Assembly: GCF_020515525.1 (NCBI RefSeq)
Contig: NZ_JAIYEP010000003.1
Coordinates: 1-64,000, forward strand
Direction: 5' to 3'
DNA length: 64,000 nucleotides
DNA from: Rhodococcus yananensis
GTDB lineage: Bacteria; Actinomycetota; Actinomycetes; Mycobacteriales; Mycobacteriaceae
Under the pieces are notes generated by a model. The model saw only the letters and a program-made list of their open reading frames with translations, searched no databases and was not told where the DNA came from. Made by a program: the position numbers and the translations under genes. Of this stretch, positions 30,558 to 39,654 are shown piece by piece (the stretch's first letter is position 1; the number at the start of each line of letters is the position of its first letter).

Positions 30558-31658
30558 GTGATCACCGCCGGCCGGGGAACACCGACGACGGTCCGGGGCC
30601 GCTCACTGGCCGACGGTGAACCGATCGAACTGTGGATCGACGCGAACGGGTGCTTCGCGCCCGAACCGATCCCCGGTGCGGAGGTGCTCTCCGACGGTGG
30701 CTGGATTCTGCCCGGTCTCGTCGACGCGCACTGCCACATCGGGATCCGGTTCGGTGGCGGCGCGGAGGACACCGACGGGTCGGTGACGCAGGCGGTCCGC
30801 GAACGCGACGTGGGCGTGCTGCTCCTCCGGGACGCCGGATCACCCGTCGACACCCGGCACCTGGCGTCGCGCACGGATCTGCCGAGGATCGTGCGTGCCG
30901 GCCGGCACATCGCGATGCCCAAGCGGTACATCCGCGGACTGCCCGTCGATCTCGAGGACGAGTCGCAACTGCCCGCCGAGGTCGCGCGACAGGCCCGGGC
31001 CGGTGACGGCTGGGTCAAACTCGTCGGAGACTGGATCGACCGCGGCGTCGGCGACCTCGCACCGCTGTGGAGCGACGAGATCCTCGTCGAGGCGATCGCC
31101 GCCGCGCACCGGGAGGGTGCCCGCGTGACAGCCCACGTGTTCGGGGAGGACGCCCTGCCCGGGCTCCTTGCCGCCGGCATCGACTGCATCGAGCACGGCA
31201 CCGGACTCACCGACGACACCATCGCGACGATGGCCGCGAACGGCACCGCGCTCGTGCCGACACTCGTCAACATCGAGAACTTCCCCGACATCGCCGACTC
31301 GGCGACCCGGTTTCCCGTGTACGCGGCGCACATGCGTGACCTGCACCGGCGGGTGGCCGACACCATCGGTGCCGCCCACGACGCGGGGGTCGCGATCTAC
31401 GCGGGTACGGACGCGGGAGGCCAGGTCGAACACGGCCGGATCGGCGATGAGATCGCCGCGCTCGGCAAGGCCGGCCTCGGTGTCGACGGTGCGTTCGCGG
31501 CGGCGAGTTGGGCGGCGCGCGAATGGCTCGGACACCCCGCATTCGCAGCGGGTTCTCCGGCGGATCTCATCGTCTACGGCGACGACCCGCGCACCGATCC
31601 GGGGTCCGCCCGGCCCGATCTCGTCGTGCTCGCCGGCAACGTGGTGCGTCGGCGGTAG
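30558..31658 (+). CDS. metal-dependent amidohydrolase family protein
   Basis: 366-aa amidohydrolase-superfamily TIM barrel. VDAHCHIG (about 57-64) is the HxH metal motif. AHVFGED (about 192-198), CIEHGTGL (about 212-219) and GTDAGG (about 289-294) supply the further His residues and the Asp. The N- and C-terminal strands (ILPG, SPADLIVYGDDP) form the composite sheet domain. GTG at 30558 with AGGAGG at 30546-30551. It lies between ffh and rpsP, like Rv2915c (recalled). The substrate is unknown; hydantoinase or imidazolonepropionase-like cyclic amides are typical of the fold. Confidence 0.82.
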   Translation: MITAGRGTPTTVRGRSLADGEPIELWIDANGCFAPEPIPGAEVLSDGGWILPGLVDAHCHIGIRFGGGAEDTDGSVTQAVRERDVGVLLLRDAGSPVDTRHLASRTDLPRIVRAGRHIAMPKRYIRGLPVDLEDESQLPAEVARQARAGDGWVKLVGDWIDRGVGDLAPLWSDEILVEAIAAAHREGARVTAHVFGEDALPGLLAAGIDCIEHGTGLTDDTIATMAANGTALVPTLVNIENFPDIADSATRFPVYAAHMRDLHRRVADTIGAAHDAGVAIYAGTDAGGQVEHGRIGDEIAALGKAGLGVDGAFAAASWAAREWLGHPAFAAGSPADLIVYGDDPRTDPGSARPDLVVLAGNVVRRR

Positions 31659-31676
31659 CGGCGCGCATCCGTCGAT

Positions 31677-31706
31677 TTCGGATCGGGTCGCAGGATCTGG
31701 CAGAAT
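31677..31706 (+). promoter_or_regulatory. predicted rpsP operon promoter
   Basis: Extended -10 TGG-CAGAAT (hexamer at 31701-31706) with a weak TTCGGA 18 nt upstream. It lies in the 181-bp gap before rpsP, leaving a leader of about 125 nt. Confidence 0.4.
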
Positions 31707-31839
31707 GGACCGCTGTCGTCGCATCCGGTTACGTACCGCGCGACGGTCACAGGTTGGAGGCAAAACCGGGCGCACCATCGGGGTGCGTCGTCCGAATTGC
31801 ACGTGACATGCGCGCGAGCGCACCCGAAGGAGAGCAGCA

Positions 31840-32280
31840 GTGGCTGTCAAGATCAAGCTCACCCGTCTCGGCAAGATTCGCAACCCGCAGTACCGCGTGG
31901 TCGTCGCGGACTCGCGCACCCGCCGCAACGGCCGGGCGATCGAGACCATCGGCAAGTACCACCCGAAGGAAGAGCCCTCGCTGATCGAGATCGACTCGGA
32001 GCGGGCGCAGTACTGGCTGGGCGTCGGCGCACAGCCGACCGAGCCGGTCCTCAACCTCCTCAAGATCACCGGTGATTGGCAGAAGTTCAAGGGCCTGCCG
32101 GGCGCCGAGGGCACCCTGAAGACCGCTGCGCCGAAGCCCACCAAGCTCGAGCTGTTCCAGGCTGCGCTCGCGCAGGCGGAGAACGAGCCCGTCGCCGAGG
32201 CCGTGACGCCCAAGAAGAAGAAGGCCGCCAAGGACGACGCCGAGGCCACCGAGGCTGCCGAGACCGAGGCCGCCGAGTAA
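31840..32280 (+). CDS. rpsP: 30S ribosomal protein S16
   Basis: 146 aa. The S16 core ([20 protein letters not shown], then [21 protein letters not shown]) covers about 1-95. The C-terminal 50 residues are an Ala/Glu/Lys extension ([18 protein letters not shown]) typical of actinobacterial S16. GTG at 31840 with GAAGGAG upstream. First gene of the conserved rpsP-khpA-rimM-trmD operon; its stop overlaps the khpA start as TAATG. Confidence 0.97.
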   Translation: MAVKIKLTRLGKIRNPQYRVVVADSRTRRNGRAIETIGKYHPKEEPSLIEIDSERAQYWLGVGAQPTEPVLNLLKITGDWQKFKGLPGAEGTLKTAAPKPTKLELFQAALAQAENEPVAEAVTPKKKKAAKDDAEATEAAETEAAE

Positions 32281-32522
32281 TGAGCGCCGTGGTCGCCGAT
32301 GCTGTCGAGCACCTCGTCCGGGGAATCGTCGCGAACCCCGACGACGTGCGGGTCGACATGATCACCGGTCGCCGTGGCCGAACCGTCGAGGTGCACGTCA
32401 ACCCCGACGACCTCGGCAAGGTCATCGGACGCGGTGGCCGCACCGCCACCGCGTTGCGCACCCTCGTCACCGGCATCGGTGGTCGGGGGATCCGCGTCGA
32501 CGTCGTCGACACCGACCGGTAG
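32280..32522 (+). CDS. khpA: KH-domain RNA-binding protein KhpA
   Basis: 80-aa single KH domain with the GxxG loop in [17 protein letters not shown]. It binds structured RNA, often as a heterodimer with KhpB/Jag (not here). The ATG at 32280 shares one base with the rpsP stop. The position between rpsP and rimM is diagnostic. Confidence 0.95.
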   Translation: MSAVVADAVEHLVRGIVANPDDVRVDMITGRRGRTVEVHVNPDDLGKVIGRGGRTATALRTLVTGIGGRGIRVDVVDTDR

Positions 32523-32524
32523 GC

Positions 32525-33091
32525 GTGGCGGTGGAGCTCGTGGTCGGCCGTGTCGTCAAATCACACGGCATCAGGGGCGAGGTCGTCGTCGACGTCCGCA
32601 CCGACGAACCCGAACTGCGGTTCGCGGTCGGTGCGGCGCTGCGCGGCCGGACACCCCGCGAGCAGACACCGCGTGAGTTCACGGTGGAAGCCGCCCGAGA
32701 GCATTCCGGGCGGCTTCTGCTGCGTCTCCACGGAGTCGCCGACCGCACCGCCGCGGACGCGCTGCGCGGGGTGCTGTTCGTCGTCGACAGTTCCGAACTC
32801 GAGCCGTCCGACGATCCCGACGAGTTCTACGATCACGAACTCGAAGGACTCACCGTGCGCATCGCCGCGGGACGCCCCGACTCGGGTGTCGAGGTCGGCA
32901 CCGTCCGCGAGGTTCTGCACACCGCGGCGGGAGAACTGCTGTCCATCCGCCCCACCGACGGCGGCCGCCGCGAGATCCTCGTTCCGTTCGTCACCGAGAT
33001 CGTGCCCGTCGTCTCGCTCACCGACCGGATCGTCGAGATCGACCCGCCGGCAGGATTGCTCGATCCCGATTTCGTCGCGGAGGACGAGTAG
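32525..33091 (+). CDS. rimM: ribosome maturation factor RimM
   Basis: 188 aa. The N-terminal RimM barrel has [21 protein letters not shown] (about 4-24), followed by a PRC-barrel domain with [13 protein letters not shown] and [14 protein letters not shown]. It binds S19 in 30S assembly. GTG at 32525, 2 nt after khpA; a second in-frame GTG at 32531 is possible. Confidence 0.96.
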   Translation: MAVELVVGRVVKSHGIRGEVVVDVRTDEPELRFAVGAALRGRTPREQTPREFTVEAAREHSGRLLLRLHGVADRTAADALRGVLFVVDSSELEPSDDPDEFYDHELEGLTVRIAAGRPDSGVEVGTVREVLHTAAGELLSIRPTDGGRREILVPFVTEIVPVVSLTDRIVEIDPPAGLLDPDFVAEDE

Positions 33092-33094
33092 ACC

Positions 33095-33814
33095 GTGCGG
33101 CTCGACGTCGTCACCATCTTTCCCGAATACCTCGAGCCGCTGCGTGCCGCGCTGCTCGGCAAGGCCGTGGACAAGGGCCTGATCTCCGTCGGTGTACACA
33201 ACCTGCGCGACTGGACGCACGATGTGCACAAGGCCGTCGACGACTCCCCGTACGGTGGGGGTCCGGGCATGGTCATGAAACCCACCGTGTGGGGACCGGC
33301 ACTCGACGACGTTCTCGCCGGGCCCGACGGCGATCCCGATCCCGATGTGCTGCTCGTCGTCCCGACCCCCGCGGGCCGCCCGTTCGATCAGGCGACGGCC
33401 CAGCGTTGGTCGACCGAGAAACGCATCGTGTTCGCATGCGGCCGGTACGAGGGTATCGATCAGCGTGTCTTCGACGACGCCGCGCGTCGCGTCCGGGTCG
33501 AGGAGGTCAGCATCGGCGACTACGTGCTGATCGGTGGGGAGGTCGCGGTCCTCGTCATGGTCGAGGCCGTCGTGCGGCTGCTGCCCGGGGTCCTCGGGAA
33601 TCAGCAGTCCCACCAGGAGGATTCGTTCTCCGACGGGTTGCTCGAAGGCCCCAGTTTCACGCGTCCCGCCTCCTGGAGGGGGCTCGATGTGCCCCCGGTG
33701 CTGCTCTCCGGTGACCACGGGAAGGTCGAGCAGTGGCGTCGCGAACAATCGTTGATCCGCACCCGCGAACGACGACCCGACCTGCTCGTCGCCCGGGAGC
33801 CCGGCGACGAGTGA
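33095..33814 (+). CDS. trmD: tRNA (guanine37-N1)-methyltransferase TrmD
   Basis: 239-aa SPOUT methyltransferase protecting against frameshifting. [16 protein letters not shown] opens the protein. The deep-knot SAM site is [13 protein letters not shown]...[19 protein letters not shown], and SLLG-type end segment [20 protein letters not shown] carries the catalytic Asp region. GTG at 33095, 3 nt after rimM. Convergent with lppW, only 4 bp apart, with no clear terminator between them. Confidence 0.97.
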   Translation: MRLDVVTIFPEYLEPLRAALLGKAVDKGLISVGVHNLRDWTHDVHKAVDDSPYGGGPGMVMKPTVWGPALDDVLAGPDGDPDPDVLLVVPTPAGRPFDQATAQRWSTEKRIVFACGRYEGIDQRVFDDAARRVRVEEVSIGDYVLIGGEVAVLVMVEAVVRLLPGVLGNQQSHQEDSFSDGLLEGPSFTRPASWRGLDVPPVLLSGDHGKVEQWRREQSLIRTRERRPDLLVAREPGDE

Positions 33815-33818
33815 CGGC

Positions 33819-34790
33819 TCAGCCCAGCGTGTCTGCGACCACCAGGGTCACGGTCTCCCGGGCGTGGCGGGCGCTGGCATCCTCGGCGGCATCGTAGAAC
33901 GACGTGTCGGGCAGGAACCAACCGCCGTACTCCGGGTCGTCCTCCCCGTACGTCACCGTCTCCTTCGCCAACACCGCGAGGACGTACCGGTGGTCGGTGC
34001 CGAAGAATCCCGTCGACAGATGCACCCAACTGTCGTCGATGCAGCACATCCAGCCGGCCTTCATGCCCGGCTCGATCGCGTCGGGCAGCCCGTCGGGCAA
34101 CCCGAACCTCTGGTCGTATCCGTCGCCGCCGGTGTCGTCGAAGTCCATCAGCGCACCGACGATCCGTGTCGTCGCGGTCTCGTCGAGACCACCGGTCCCG
34201 GACAACAGATCGTCGTACCAGGTGAGCAGGTCCGAGGCGGTCGTCGTCGTGTTCCACCATGAGGAATCCGAGGCGACGGTGCCGGTGAGATCGTGTCGAT
34301 CGGCGACCCGATCCACCATCTCGGGGCCGCCGTACGCATCCCACAGGGTGCTGGCGGCGTAGTCGTCCGACGAGGTGAGCATGACATCGATCAGAGCGTG
34401 GTCGTCGTCGGTGAGGAGGAGCTCACCGATCCTTTCGCGGAACAACAGGTCGTCCGCGATGAACAGTTTGACCACCGATGCGGTTTCGAGCGGCACGTTC
34501 GCGCCACCGATGGTACGTGCCCCGGTGACGCGGTCGAGCACCGCGACCGTCACGGTCGCGCCGCGCGCCGCAGCCACCTCCGCGGCAGCGGTGATACGGC
34601 CCGGCAACAGGGCCATCGGCACCGGGCCGGGATCGGCGGAGATCGAGGCGGCGGTGACGCCGAGTCCGGAAGCGGACACGTCGGAACCGGTCGCGACGAT
34701 CTGAGAGGGGGCAGCGCACGCCGAAAGCGTCGCTGTCACGAACAGCAACGTCACACACGACCGGAGGCGGTCGCGACGACCCGGGGACAT
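33819..34790 (-). CDS. lppW: LppW-like serine-hydrolase lipoprotein
   Basis: 323-aa lipoprotein with signal sequence SCVTLLFVTATLSAC; the lipobox LSAC puts the lipidated Cys at 25. The beta-lactamase/PBP-like domain has SVVK at 105-108 as the SxxK nucleophile motif, SSDDYA as the SDN-like element and KAGWMC in place of KTG. Start ATG at 34790 is fixed by the signal peptide and an upstream GGAG; the open frame extends 76 codons further without homology. Location next to trmD/rplS matches Rv2905 LppW. Probably an envelope hydrolase; activity unproven because the third motif is altered. Confidence 0.85.
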   Translation of the reverse strand: MSPGRRDRLRSCVTLLFVTATLSACAAPSQIVATGSDVSASGLGVTAASISADPGPVPMALLPGRITAAAEVAAARGATVTVAVLDRVTGARTIGGANVPLETASVVKLFIADDLLFRERIGELLLTDDDHALIDVMLTSSDDYAASTLWDAYGGPEMVDRVADRHDLTGTVASDSSWWNTTTTASDLLTWYDDLLSGTGGLDETATTRIVGALMDFDDTGGDGYDQRFGLPDGLPDAIEPGMKAGWMCCIDDSWVHLSTGFFGTDHRYVLAVLAKETVTYGEDDPEYGGWFLPDTSFYDAAEDASARHARETVTLVVADTLG

Positions 34791-34799
34791 CGTTGGCTC

Positions 34800-34829
34800 C
34801 TGTATTCCATTGTGCTGTATTCCATTGTG
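34800..34829 (-). repeat. 15-bp tandem duplication doubling a -10-like element of lppW
   Basis: CTGTATTCCATTGTG occurs twice without gap (34800-34814, 34815-34829). On the minus strand each copy carries CACAAT, a -10-like hexamer, so lppW may have two alternative transcription starts 15 nt apart. Confidence 0.75.
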
Positions 34830-34900
34830 CCGCGCGGACCACTCCGCGGCGGAGATCGAGGGGATCCGTCTCCGTGGAAGGGACACCGGAAGAATAGAGG

Positions 34901-34906
34901 TAGGGT
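34901..34906 (+). promoter_or_regulatory. -10 hexamer TAGGGT for a leaderless tex mRNA
   Basis: TAGGGT lies 8 nt before the GTG at 34915, which is also where Tex similarity begins. Confidence 0.45.
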
Positions 34907-34914
34907 CGATCGAC

Positions 34915-37281
34915 GTGACGACCGTACTCGACACCGTGAACCGGCGTATCGCCGAGGAACTCGACGTCCGTGAGAACCAGGTGACAGCGGCGGTGCAGCT
35001 GCTCGACGGCGGCGCCACCGTGCCGTTCGTCGCGCGTTACCGCAAGGAGGTCACCGGCGGGCTCGACGACGCTCAACTCCGCACCCTCGAGGAGCGCCTG
35101 CGATACCTGCGCGAACTCGACGATCGCCGGGCCGCGATCCTCGAATCGATCGACGCCCAGGGCAAACTCGACGACGAGTTGCGCGCCACCATCATGACCG
35201 CCGACACGAAGGCGCGTCTCGAGGACATCTATCTGCCGTACAAACCGAAGCGCCGCACCAAGGCCCAGATCGCCCGCGAGGCCGGCCACGAACCGGTCGC
35301 CGACGCGTTGATCACCGATCCGCACACCGATCCCGCGGGATACAGCGCCGAGCAACTCGACGGCGCCCGCGCAATCCTCGTCGAACGGTTCGCCGAGGAC
35401 GCCGACCTCGTCGGTGAGCTGCGCGAAGCCATGTGGACACGTGGTGGCCTGAAATCGACCGTCCGGGAGGGCAAGGAGACCGACGGCGCGAAGTTCGCCG
35501 ACTACTTCGACTTCACCGAACCGTTCGACCGGCTGCCGTCGCACCGCATCCTCGCGGTGCTGCGCGGTGAGAAGGAGGAGATCCTGTCGCTGGCGCTCGA
35601 ACCGGACCTGGGCGGGACGGAACCCGGCGTCCCGTCGTACTTCGAGGGACGGATCGCGGCACGGTTCGGGATCGGCGACGAGGGGCGCGCCGCCGACCGG
35701 TGGCTGCTCGACACAGTCCGGTGGGCGTGGCGCACCCGGCTCCAGGTGTCGCTCGGGGTGGACGTGCGGATGAGGTTGAAGCAGTCCGCCGAGGCCGACG
35801 CTGTCGACGTGTTCGCCGCGAACCTGCGCGACCTGCTACTCGCCGCGCCCGCCGGTACGCGGCCGACGATGGGTCTCGACCCGGGTTTCCGTACCGGTAC
35901 GAAGGTCGCGGTCGTGGATGCGACCGGCAAGGTCGTGGACCACACCACCATCCACCCGCACCAACCGCACAACCGTCGCGGTGAGGCACTCGCGACGCTC
36001 GGCGCGCTCGTCGCCCGGCACGGGGTGGAACTCATCGCCATCGGCAACGGGACGGCGTCCCGGGAGACCGACGCGCTCGCCACCGAACTGATCGCGCAGA
36101 GCGGGATGAGCGGACTGACCAAGATCGTCGTGTCGGAGGCCGGTGCGTCGGTGTACTCGGCGTCCGCGTACGCCTCGCAGGAACTGCCGGATCTCGACGT
36201 GTCGATCCGCGGCGCCGTGTCGATCGCGCGGCGTCTGCAGGATCCGCTTGCCGAACTCGTCAAGATCGACCCGAAGTCGATCGGCGTCGGCCAGTACCAG
36301 CACGATGTGTCCGAGACGTTGCTGGCGCGGTCGCTCGGCGCCGTCGTCGAGGACGCGGTCAACGCGGTCGGTGTGGACGTCAACACCGCCTCGGTGCCGT
36401 TGCTGTCGCGGGTGTCGGGTATCACCGGGTCCCTCGCCGAGAACATCGTCGCGCATCGCGACCGGAACGGCCCGTTCACGTCGCGCAAGGCGCTCGGCGA
36501 TGTGGCGCGGCTCGGCCCCAAGGCATTCGAGCAGTGTGCCGGCTTCCTCCGGATCCGCGGGGGCGAGGACCCGCTCGACGCGTCCGCAGTGCACCCCGAG
36601 GCGTACCCGGTCGTGCGTCGCATCGTCGAGCGGAGCGGTGTGGGTGTGCTCGAACTGATCGGCAACAGCCGCGCGCTGCGCTCACTGCGAGCCGAGGAGT
36701 TCGTCGACGACACGTTCGGTCTGCCCACCGTCACCGACATCATCGGTGAACTCGAGAAGCCGGGTCGCGACCCGCGTCCCGAGTTCAGGACGGCGAGCTT
36801 CGCGGCAGGTGTGGAGAAGGTCGCCGATCTGGAACCCGGCATGGTCCTCGAAGGAGTGGTCACGAACGTGGCCGCGTTCGGTGCGTTCGTCGACGTCGGA
36901 GTGCACCAGGACGGTCTCGTGCACGTGTCGGCGATGTCGCGCAGCTTCGTGAAGGACCCGCACGATGTGGTCAAGTCGGGTGAGGTCGTCAAGGTCAAGG
37001 TGCTCGACGTGGATGTGCCCCGCCAGCGCATCAGCCTGACCCTACGACTCGACGACGAGGTGCCCGCACCCGGAGACACCGGTGGGCAGGACACGCGCGG
37101 CGGCCGATCCGACTCGACCCGTCGGCGAGGTGGTCGCGGTGGTGACGCCCGACAGGCGAACGCGCGACAGGGCGGTGCGCGACAGGGCGGTGGCCGGCGG
37201 CAGGGCGGTGGCAGTCGCAGCGACTCGGCACCGTCGGGATCGATGGCCGACGCGCTGCGCAAGGCAGGGTTCGGTCGGTAA
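34915..37281 (+). CDS. tex: Tex-family S1 RNA-binding protein
   Basis: 788-aa Tex/YhgF protein, nucleic-acid-binding factor linked to transcription and RNA metabolism. The helical N-terminal region (about 1-320) has the PYKPKRRTKAQIAREAGHEP motif. A YqgF/RNase-H-like domain starts at GLDPGFRTGTKVAVVD (about 321). The HhH segment includes GITGSLAENIV and LGPKAFEQCAGFLRI. The S1 domain is at about 642-712 (GMVLEGVVTNVAAFGAFVDV). An Arg/Gly/Gln-rich tail (about 722-775) follows. GTG at 34915 is chosen because the frame upstream lacks similarity and a -10 sits 8 nt before it. Confidence 0.96.
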   Translation: MTTVLDTVNRRIAEELDVRENQVTAAVQLLDGGATVPFVARYRKEVTGGLDDAQLRTLEERLRYLRELDDRRAAILESIDAQGKLDDELRATIMTADTKARLEDIYLPYKPKRRTKAQIAREAGHEPVADALITDPHTDPAGYSAEQLDGARAILVERFAEDADLVGELREAMWTRGGLKSTVREGKETDGAKFADYFDFTEPFDRLPSHRILAVLRGEKEEILSLALEPDLGGTEPGVPSYFEGRIAARFGIGDEGRAADRWLLDTVRWAWRTRLQVSLGVDVRMRLKQSAEADAVDVFAANLRDLLLAAPAGTRPTMGLDPGFRTGTKVAVVDATGKVVDHTTIHPHQPHNRRGEALATLGALVARHGVELIAIGNGTASRETDALATELIAQSGMSGLTKIVVSEAGASVYSASAYASQELPDLDVSIRGAVSIARRLQDPLAELVKIDPKSIGVGQYQHDVSETLLARSLGAVVEDAVNAVGVDVNTASVPLLSRVSGITGSLAENIVAHRDRNGPFTSRKALGDVARLGPKAFEQCAGFLRIRGGEDPLDASAVHPEAYPVVRRIVERSGVGVLELIGNSRALRSLRAEEFVDDTFGLPTVTDIIGELEKPGRDPRPEFRTASFAAGVEKVADLEPGMVLEGVVTNVAAFGAFVDVGVHQDGLVHVSAMSRSFVKDPHDVVKSGEVVKVKVLDVDVPRQRISLTLRLDDEVPAPGDTGGQDTRGGRSDSTRRRGGRGGDARQANARQGGARQGGGRRQGGGSRSDSAPSGSMADALRKAGFGR

Positions 37282-37346
37282 CGTCCGGCGCGCGCATCAC
37301 GTCCGACCGACCGCCGGAGGATGCGGGGACACGAGGGAGCAGGCCG

Positions 37347-38255
37347 GTGAGCACGATCGTCCGCTGGTTCGACAGCGACATCGTCGCCGCCGGTCGGCTG
37401 CCGCTGTTCTGCTTCCTCATCGGGTTCGTCGTGGCGTTCGTGTTCATCCGGATCAGCGTCCGCTTGATCCGCGCGAAGGTGCGGTGGTGGCCGGGCAACA
37501 TCACACCCGGCGGCCTGCACGTGCACCACATGGTGTTCGGTGTCGTGACCATGGTGATCTCGGGCGGTGCCCTCATCGCGGTGTACGAAGACGGCTCCAG
37601 TGCCACCGGCGCGTTGCTCGCGACGCTGTTCGGGATCGGTGCGGCGCTGACCCTCGACGAGTTCGCCCTGATCTTCTACCTCACGGACGTCTATTGGGAC
37701 GAGGAGGGCCGTGTCTCCGTCGACGCAGTGTTCGTCGCGATCGCGGTCACCGGACTGCTGCTGATGGGGCTGCGGCCGCTGGACCTGACCGATGCCGCCG
37801 ATGTCGGCGGCGGCGAATGGGTGGGCCGGATCGTCCTCGGGGTGTCGGTGCTCGTCAACCTCGGATTGGCGGGGATCGTCCTGGCCAAGGGCAAGATATG
37901 GACAGGGCTCGTCGGCCTGTTCGTCGTCCCGCTGCTGTGGGTCGGTGCGATCCGGCTGTCACGGCCCGGTGCGCCCTGGGCGCGGTGGCGCTACCAGCAC
38001 AAGCCGCGGAAGATGATGCGTGCGTTGGTCCGCGAACGACGCTATCGTCGGCCGTTGATCCGCGCGAAGATCTTCGTGCAGGACCTCGTCGCCGGGTCAC
38101 CGACCCTCGACGCGGTACGTGACAGCGTCCACCATTCGCGGATCGCGACGGAGGCCGAACTCGATCGTCGGGTCCACCCGGCACCCGCGATTTCCACGCG
38201 ACGTGGATCTTCTGGCACACTGGACGGGTTGCCCCCCTCGGGCACGCATACCTGA
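37347..38255 (+). CDS. polytopic membrane protein of unknown function
   Basis: 302 aa with about six to seven hydrophobic segments in the first 215 residues (for example [54 protein letters not shown]). A short histidine motif, [12 protein letters not shown], sits at the membrane boundary near 53-64, and [17 protein letters not shown] follows in the next helices. The C-terminal 90 residues are cytoplasmic, very basic ([20 protein letters not shown]). No family function recognised. GTG at 37347 with GGGAGCAGG upstream. It follows tex by 65 bp. Its last codons contain the predicted rplS promoter. Confidence 0.8.
   Translation: MSTIVRWFDSDIVAAGRLPLFCFLIGFVVAFVFIRISVRLIRAKVRWWPGNITPGGLHVHHMVFGVVTMVISGGALIAVYEDGSSATGALLATLFGIGAALTLDEFALIFYLTDVYWDEEGRVSVDAVFVAIAVTGLLLMGLRPLDLTDAADVGGGEWVGRIVLGVSVLVNLGLAGIVLAKGKIWTGLVGLFVVPLLWVGAIRLSRPGAPWARWRYQHKPRKMMRALVRERRYRRPLIRAKIFVQDLVAGSPTLDAVRDSVHHSRIATEAELDRRVHPAPAISTRRGSSGTLDGLPPSGTHT
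38192..38221 (+). promoter_or_regulatory. predicted rplS promoter
   Basis: TTCCAC (38192-38197), 18-nt spacer, then TGG-CACACT (hexamer 38216-38221), within the 3' end of the preceding membrane-protein gene. It has the same TGG-CANANT form as the rpsP promoter. Confidence 0.4.
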
Positions 38256-38340
38256 TCCGGGCACGAACCGGTCGAGCCCGCCGTCCGCGGCGGCCGCCGC
38301 CAGGTTCCTCTGCCCCAGCGAACAAGAGGATGAAACACCG

Positions 38341-38682
38341 ATGAACACCCTGGACTTTTTGGACGCCAAGTCGCTGCGCGACGACGTTCCGGACTTCCGC
38401 CCCGGCGACACCCTCGATGTGCACGTCAAGGTCATCGAAGGCTCGAAGGAGCGCGTGCAGGTCTTCAAGGGCGTCGTGATCCGTCGCCAGGGCGGCGGCG
38501 TCCGCGAGACCTTCACCGTCCGCAAGGTCTCGTTCGGCGTGGGTGTCGAGCGTACCTTCCCGGTGCACAGCCCCAACCTCGCGAAGATCGAGGTCGTCAC
38601 CCGCGGTGACGTCCGTCGCGCGAAGCTGTACTACCTGCGCGACCTCCGCGGCAAGGCCGCGAAGATCAAGGAGAAGCGCTGA
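38341..38682 (+). CDS. rplS: 50S ribosomal protein L19
   Basis: 113 aa, standard L19. [19 protein letters not shown], then [20 protein letters not shown] and the C-terminal [18 protein letters not shown] are family signatures. It lies at the 30S-50S interface. ATG at 38341 with AGAGGA upstream. Leader of about 110 nt from the predicted promoter. Confidence 0.98.
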   Translation: MNTLDFLDAKSLRDDVPDFRPGDTLDVHVKVIEGSKERVQVFKGVVIRRQGGGVRETFTVRKVSFGVGVERTFPVHSPNLAKIEVVTRGDVRRAKLYYLRDLRGKAAKIKEKR

Positions 38683-38755
38683 CCTCTCGGCTCGGCGGCC
38701 GGTCGACGTACCGGCCTGCGTCCCTCGGACGCGCCGATCCTTCCTCGCACTCCAC

Positions 38756-38789
38756 TGGCCCGGCCCGGACTGATGTCCGGGCCGGGCTA
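38756..38789 (+). terminator. rplS terminator
   Basis: 13-bp perfect stem (38758-38770 with 38775-38787), extended by one G-U and one A-U pair to 38756-38789, 4-nt loop TGAT. The right arm runs into the lepB -10 element. Confidence 0.8.
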
Positions 38790-38793
38790 GTCT
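38788..38793 (+). promoter_or_regulatory. -10 hexamer TAGTCT for a leaderless lepB mRNA
   Basis: TAGTCT ends 6 nt before the GTG at 38800 and overlaps the foot of the rplS terminator stem. Confidence 0.45.
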
Positions 38794-38799
38794 GTCCGG

Positions 38800-39654
38800 G
38801 TGGCAGATTCTCCGCACGAACCGGCCGGGCCGGGCACCAACCGACACAGCGCAGACGACCGTGCCCGACACGTCGGCGCCGGTGGTGCACACCACCGGCG
38901 GGAGGACACGGACCGCGACCGGACCGTGGGCTCCGGGAAGAGCGACAAGAAGCCGAAGTCGTTCTGGCGGGAACTCCCGATCCTCGTCGTCGTCGCGCTG
39001 TTCCTGAGTTTTCTGTTGCAGACGTTCGTCGCCCGCGTCTATCTGATCCCCTCCGAATCGATGGAACCGACGCTGCACGGCTGCCCGGGCTGCACCGGCG
39101 ACCGCATCGTCGTCGAGAAGATCGGCTACCGGTTCACCGATCCTCGTCCCGGCGACGTCATCGTCTTCAAGGGCCCCGAGTCGTGGTCGGCCGGATACAC
39201 CTCGACGCGATCCGACAACGTCGTGATCCGCGGACTGCAGGAAGTCGGCTCCCTCGTCGGAGTCGTACCACCCGACGAGAACGACCTGGTCAAGCGCGTC
39301 ATCGCGGTGGGCGGGCAGACGGTCGAATGCTGCGACGACCAGGGGCGTGTCCTCGTCGACGGGGTGCCGCTCGACGAGCCGTACGTGACGATGGACTACC
39401 CGTTCACCCCGGGGGTCGTGACGTGCGAGACGGAGATCCCATCCGGCCGCTGCTTCGGTCCGGTGACCGTCCCCGAAGGGCACGTGTGGGTGATGGGGGA
39501 CAACCGCAGCAACTCCGCGGACTCCCGCTACCACGTGGGCGACGAACACCAGGGGTCGATCCCGCTCGACAACGTCATCGGCAAGGCCCGGTTCATCGTG
39601 CTGCCACCCGGCCGAATGGGAATGATCGACTCCCCGGAGATCCTGCCGTCGTGA
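38800..39654 (+). CDS. lepB: signal peptidase I
   Basis: 284-aa membrane-bound Sec/Tat signal peptidase. A charged cytoplasmic N-terminus (about 1-58) is followed by one transmembrane helix ([20 protein letters not shown], about 59-78). Catalytic Ser87 is in [10 protein letters not shown] and the general base Lys165 in [14 protein letters not shown]; box E is [21 protein letters not shown] at 38800 follows a -10 hexamer by 6 nt. Its stop overlaps the rnhB start. Confidence 0.97.
   Translation: MADSPHEPAGPGTNRHSADDRARHVGAGGAHHRREDTDRDRTVGSGKSDKKPKSFWRELPILVVVALFLSFLLQTFVARVYLIPSESMEPTLHGCPGCTGDRIVVEKIGYRFTDPRPGDVIVFKGPESWSAGYTSTRSDNVVIRGLQEVGSLVGVVPPDENDLVKRVIAVGGQTVECCDDQGRVLVDGVPLDEPYVTMDYPFTPGVVTCETEIPSGRCFGPVTVPEGHVWVMGDNRSNSADSRYHVGDEHQGSIPLDNVIGKARFIVLPPGRMGMIDSPEILPS

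Noticed and set aside
34810-35018. Longer N-termini for Tex and LppW that overlap each other
   Set aside because: Lipobox position and Shine-Dalgarno fix LppW at 34790; the -10 spacing and onset of similarity fix Tex at 34915.
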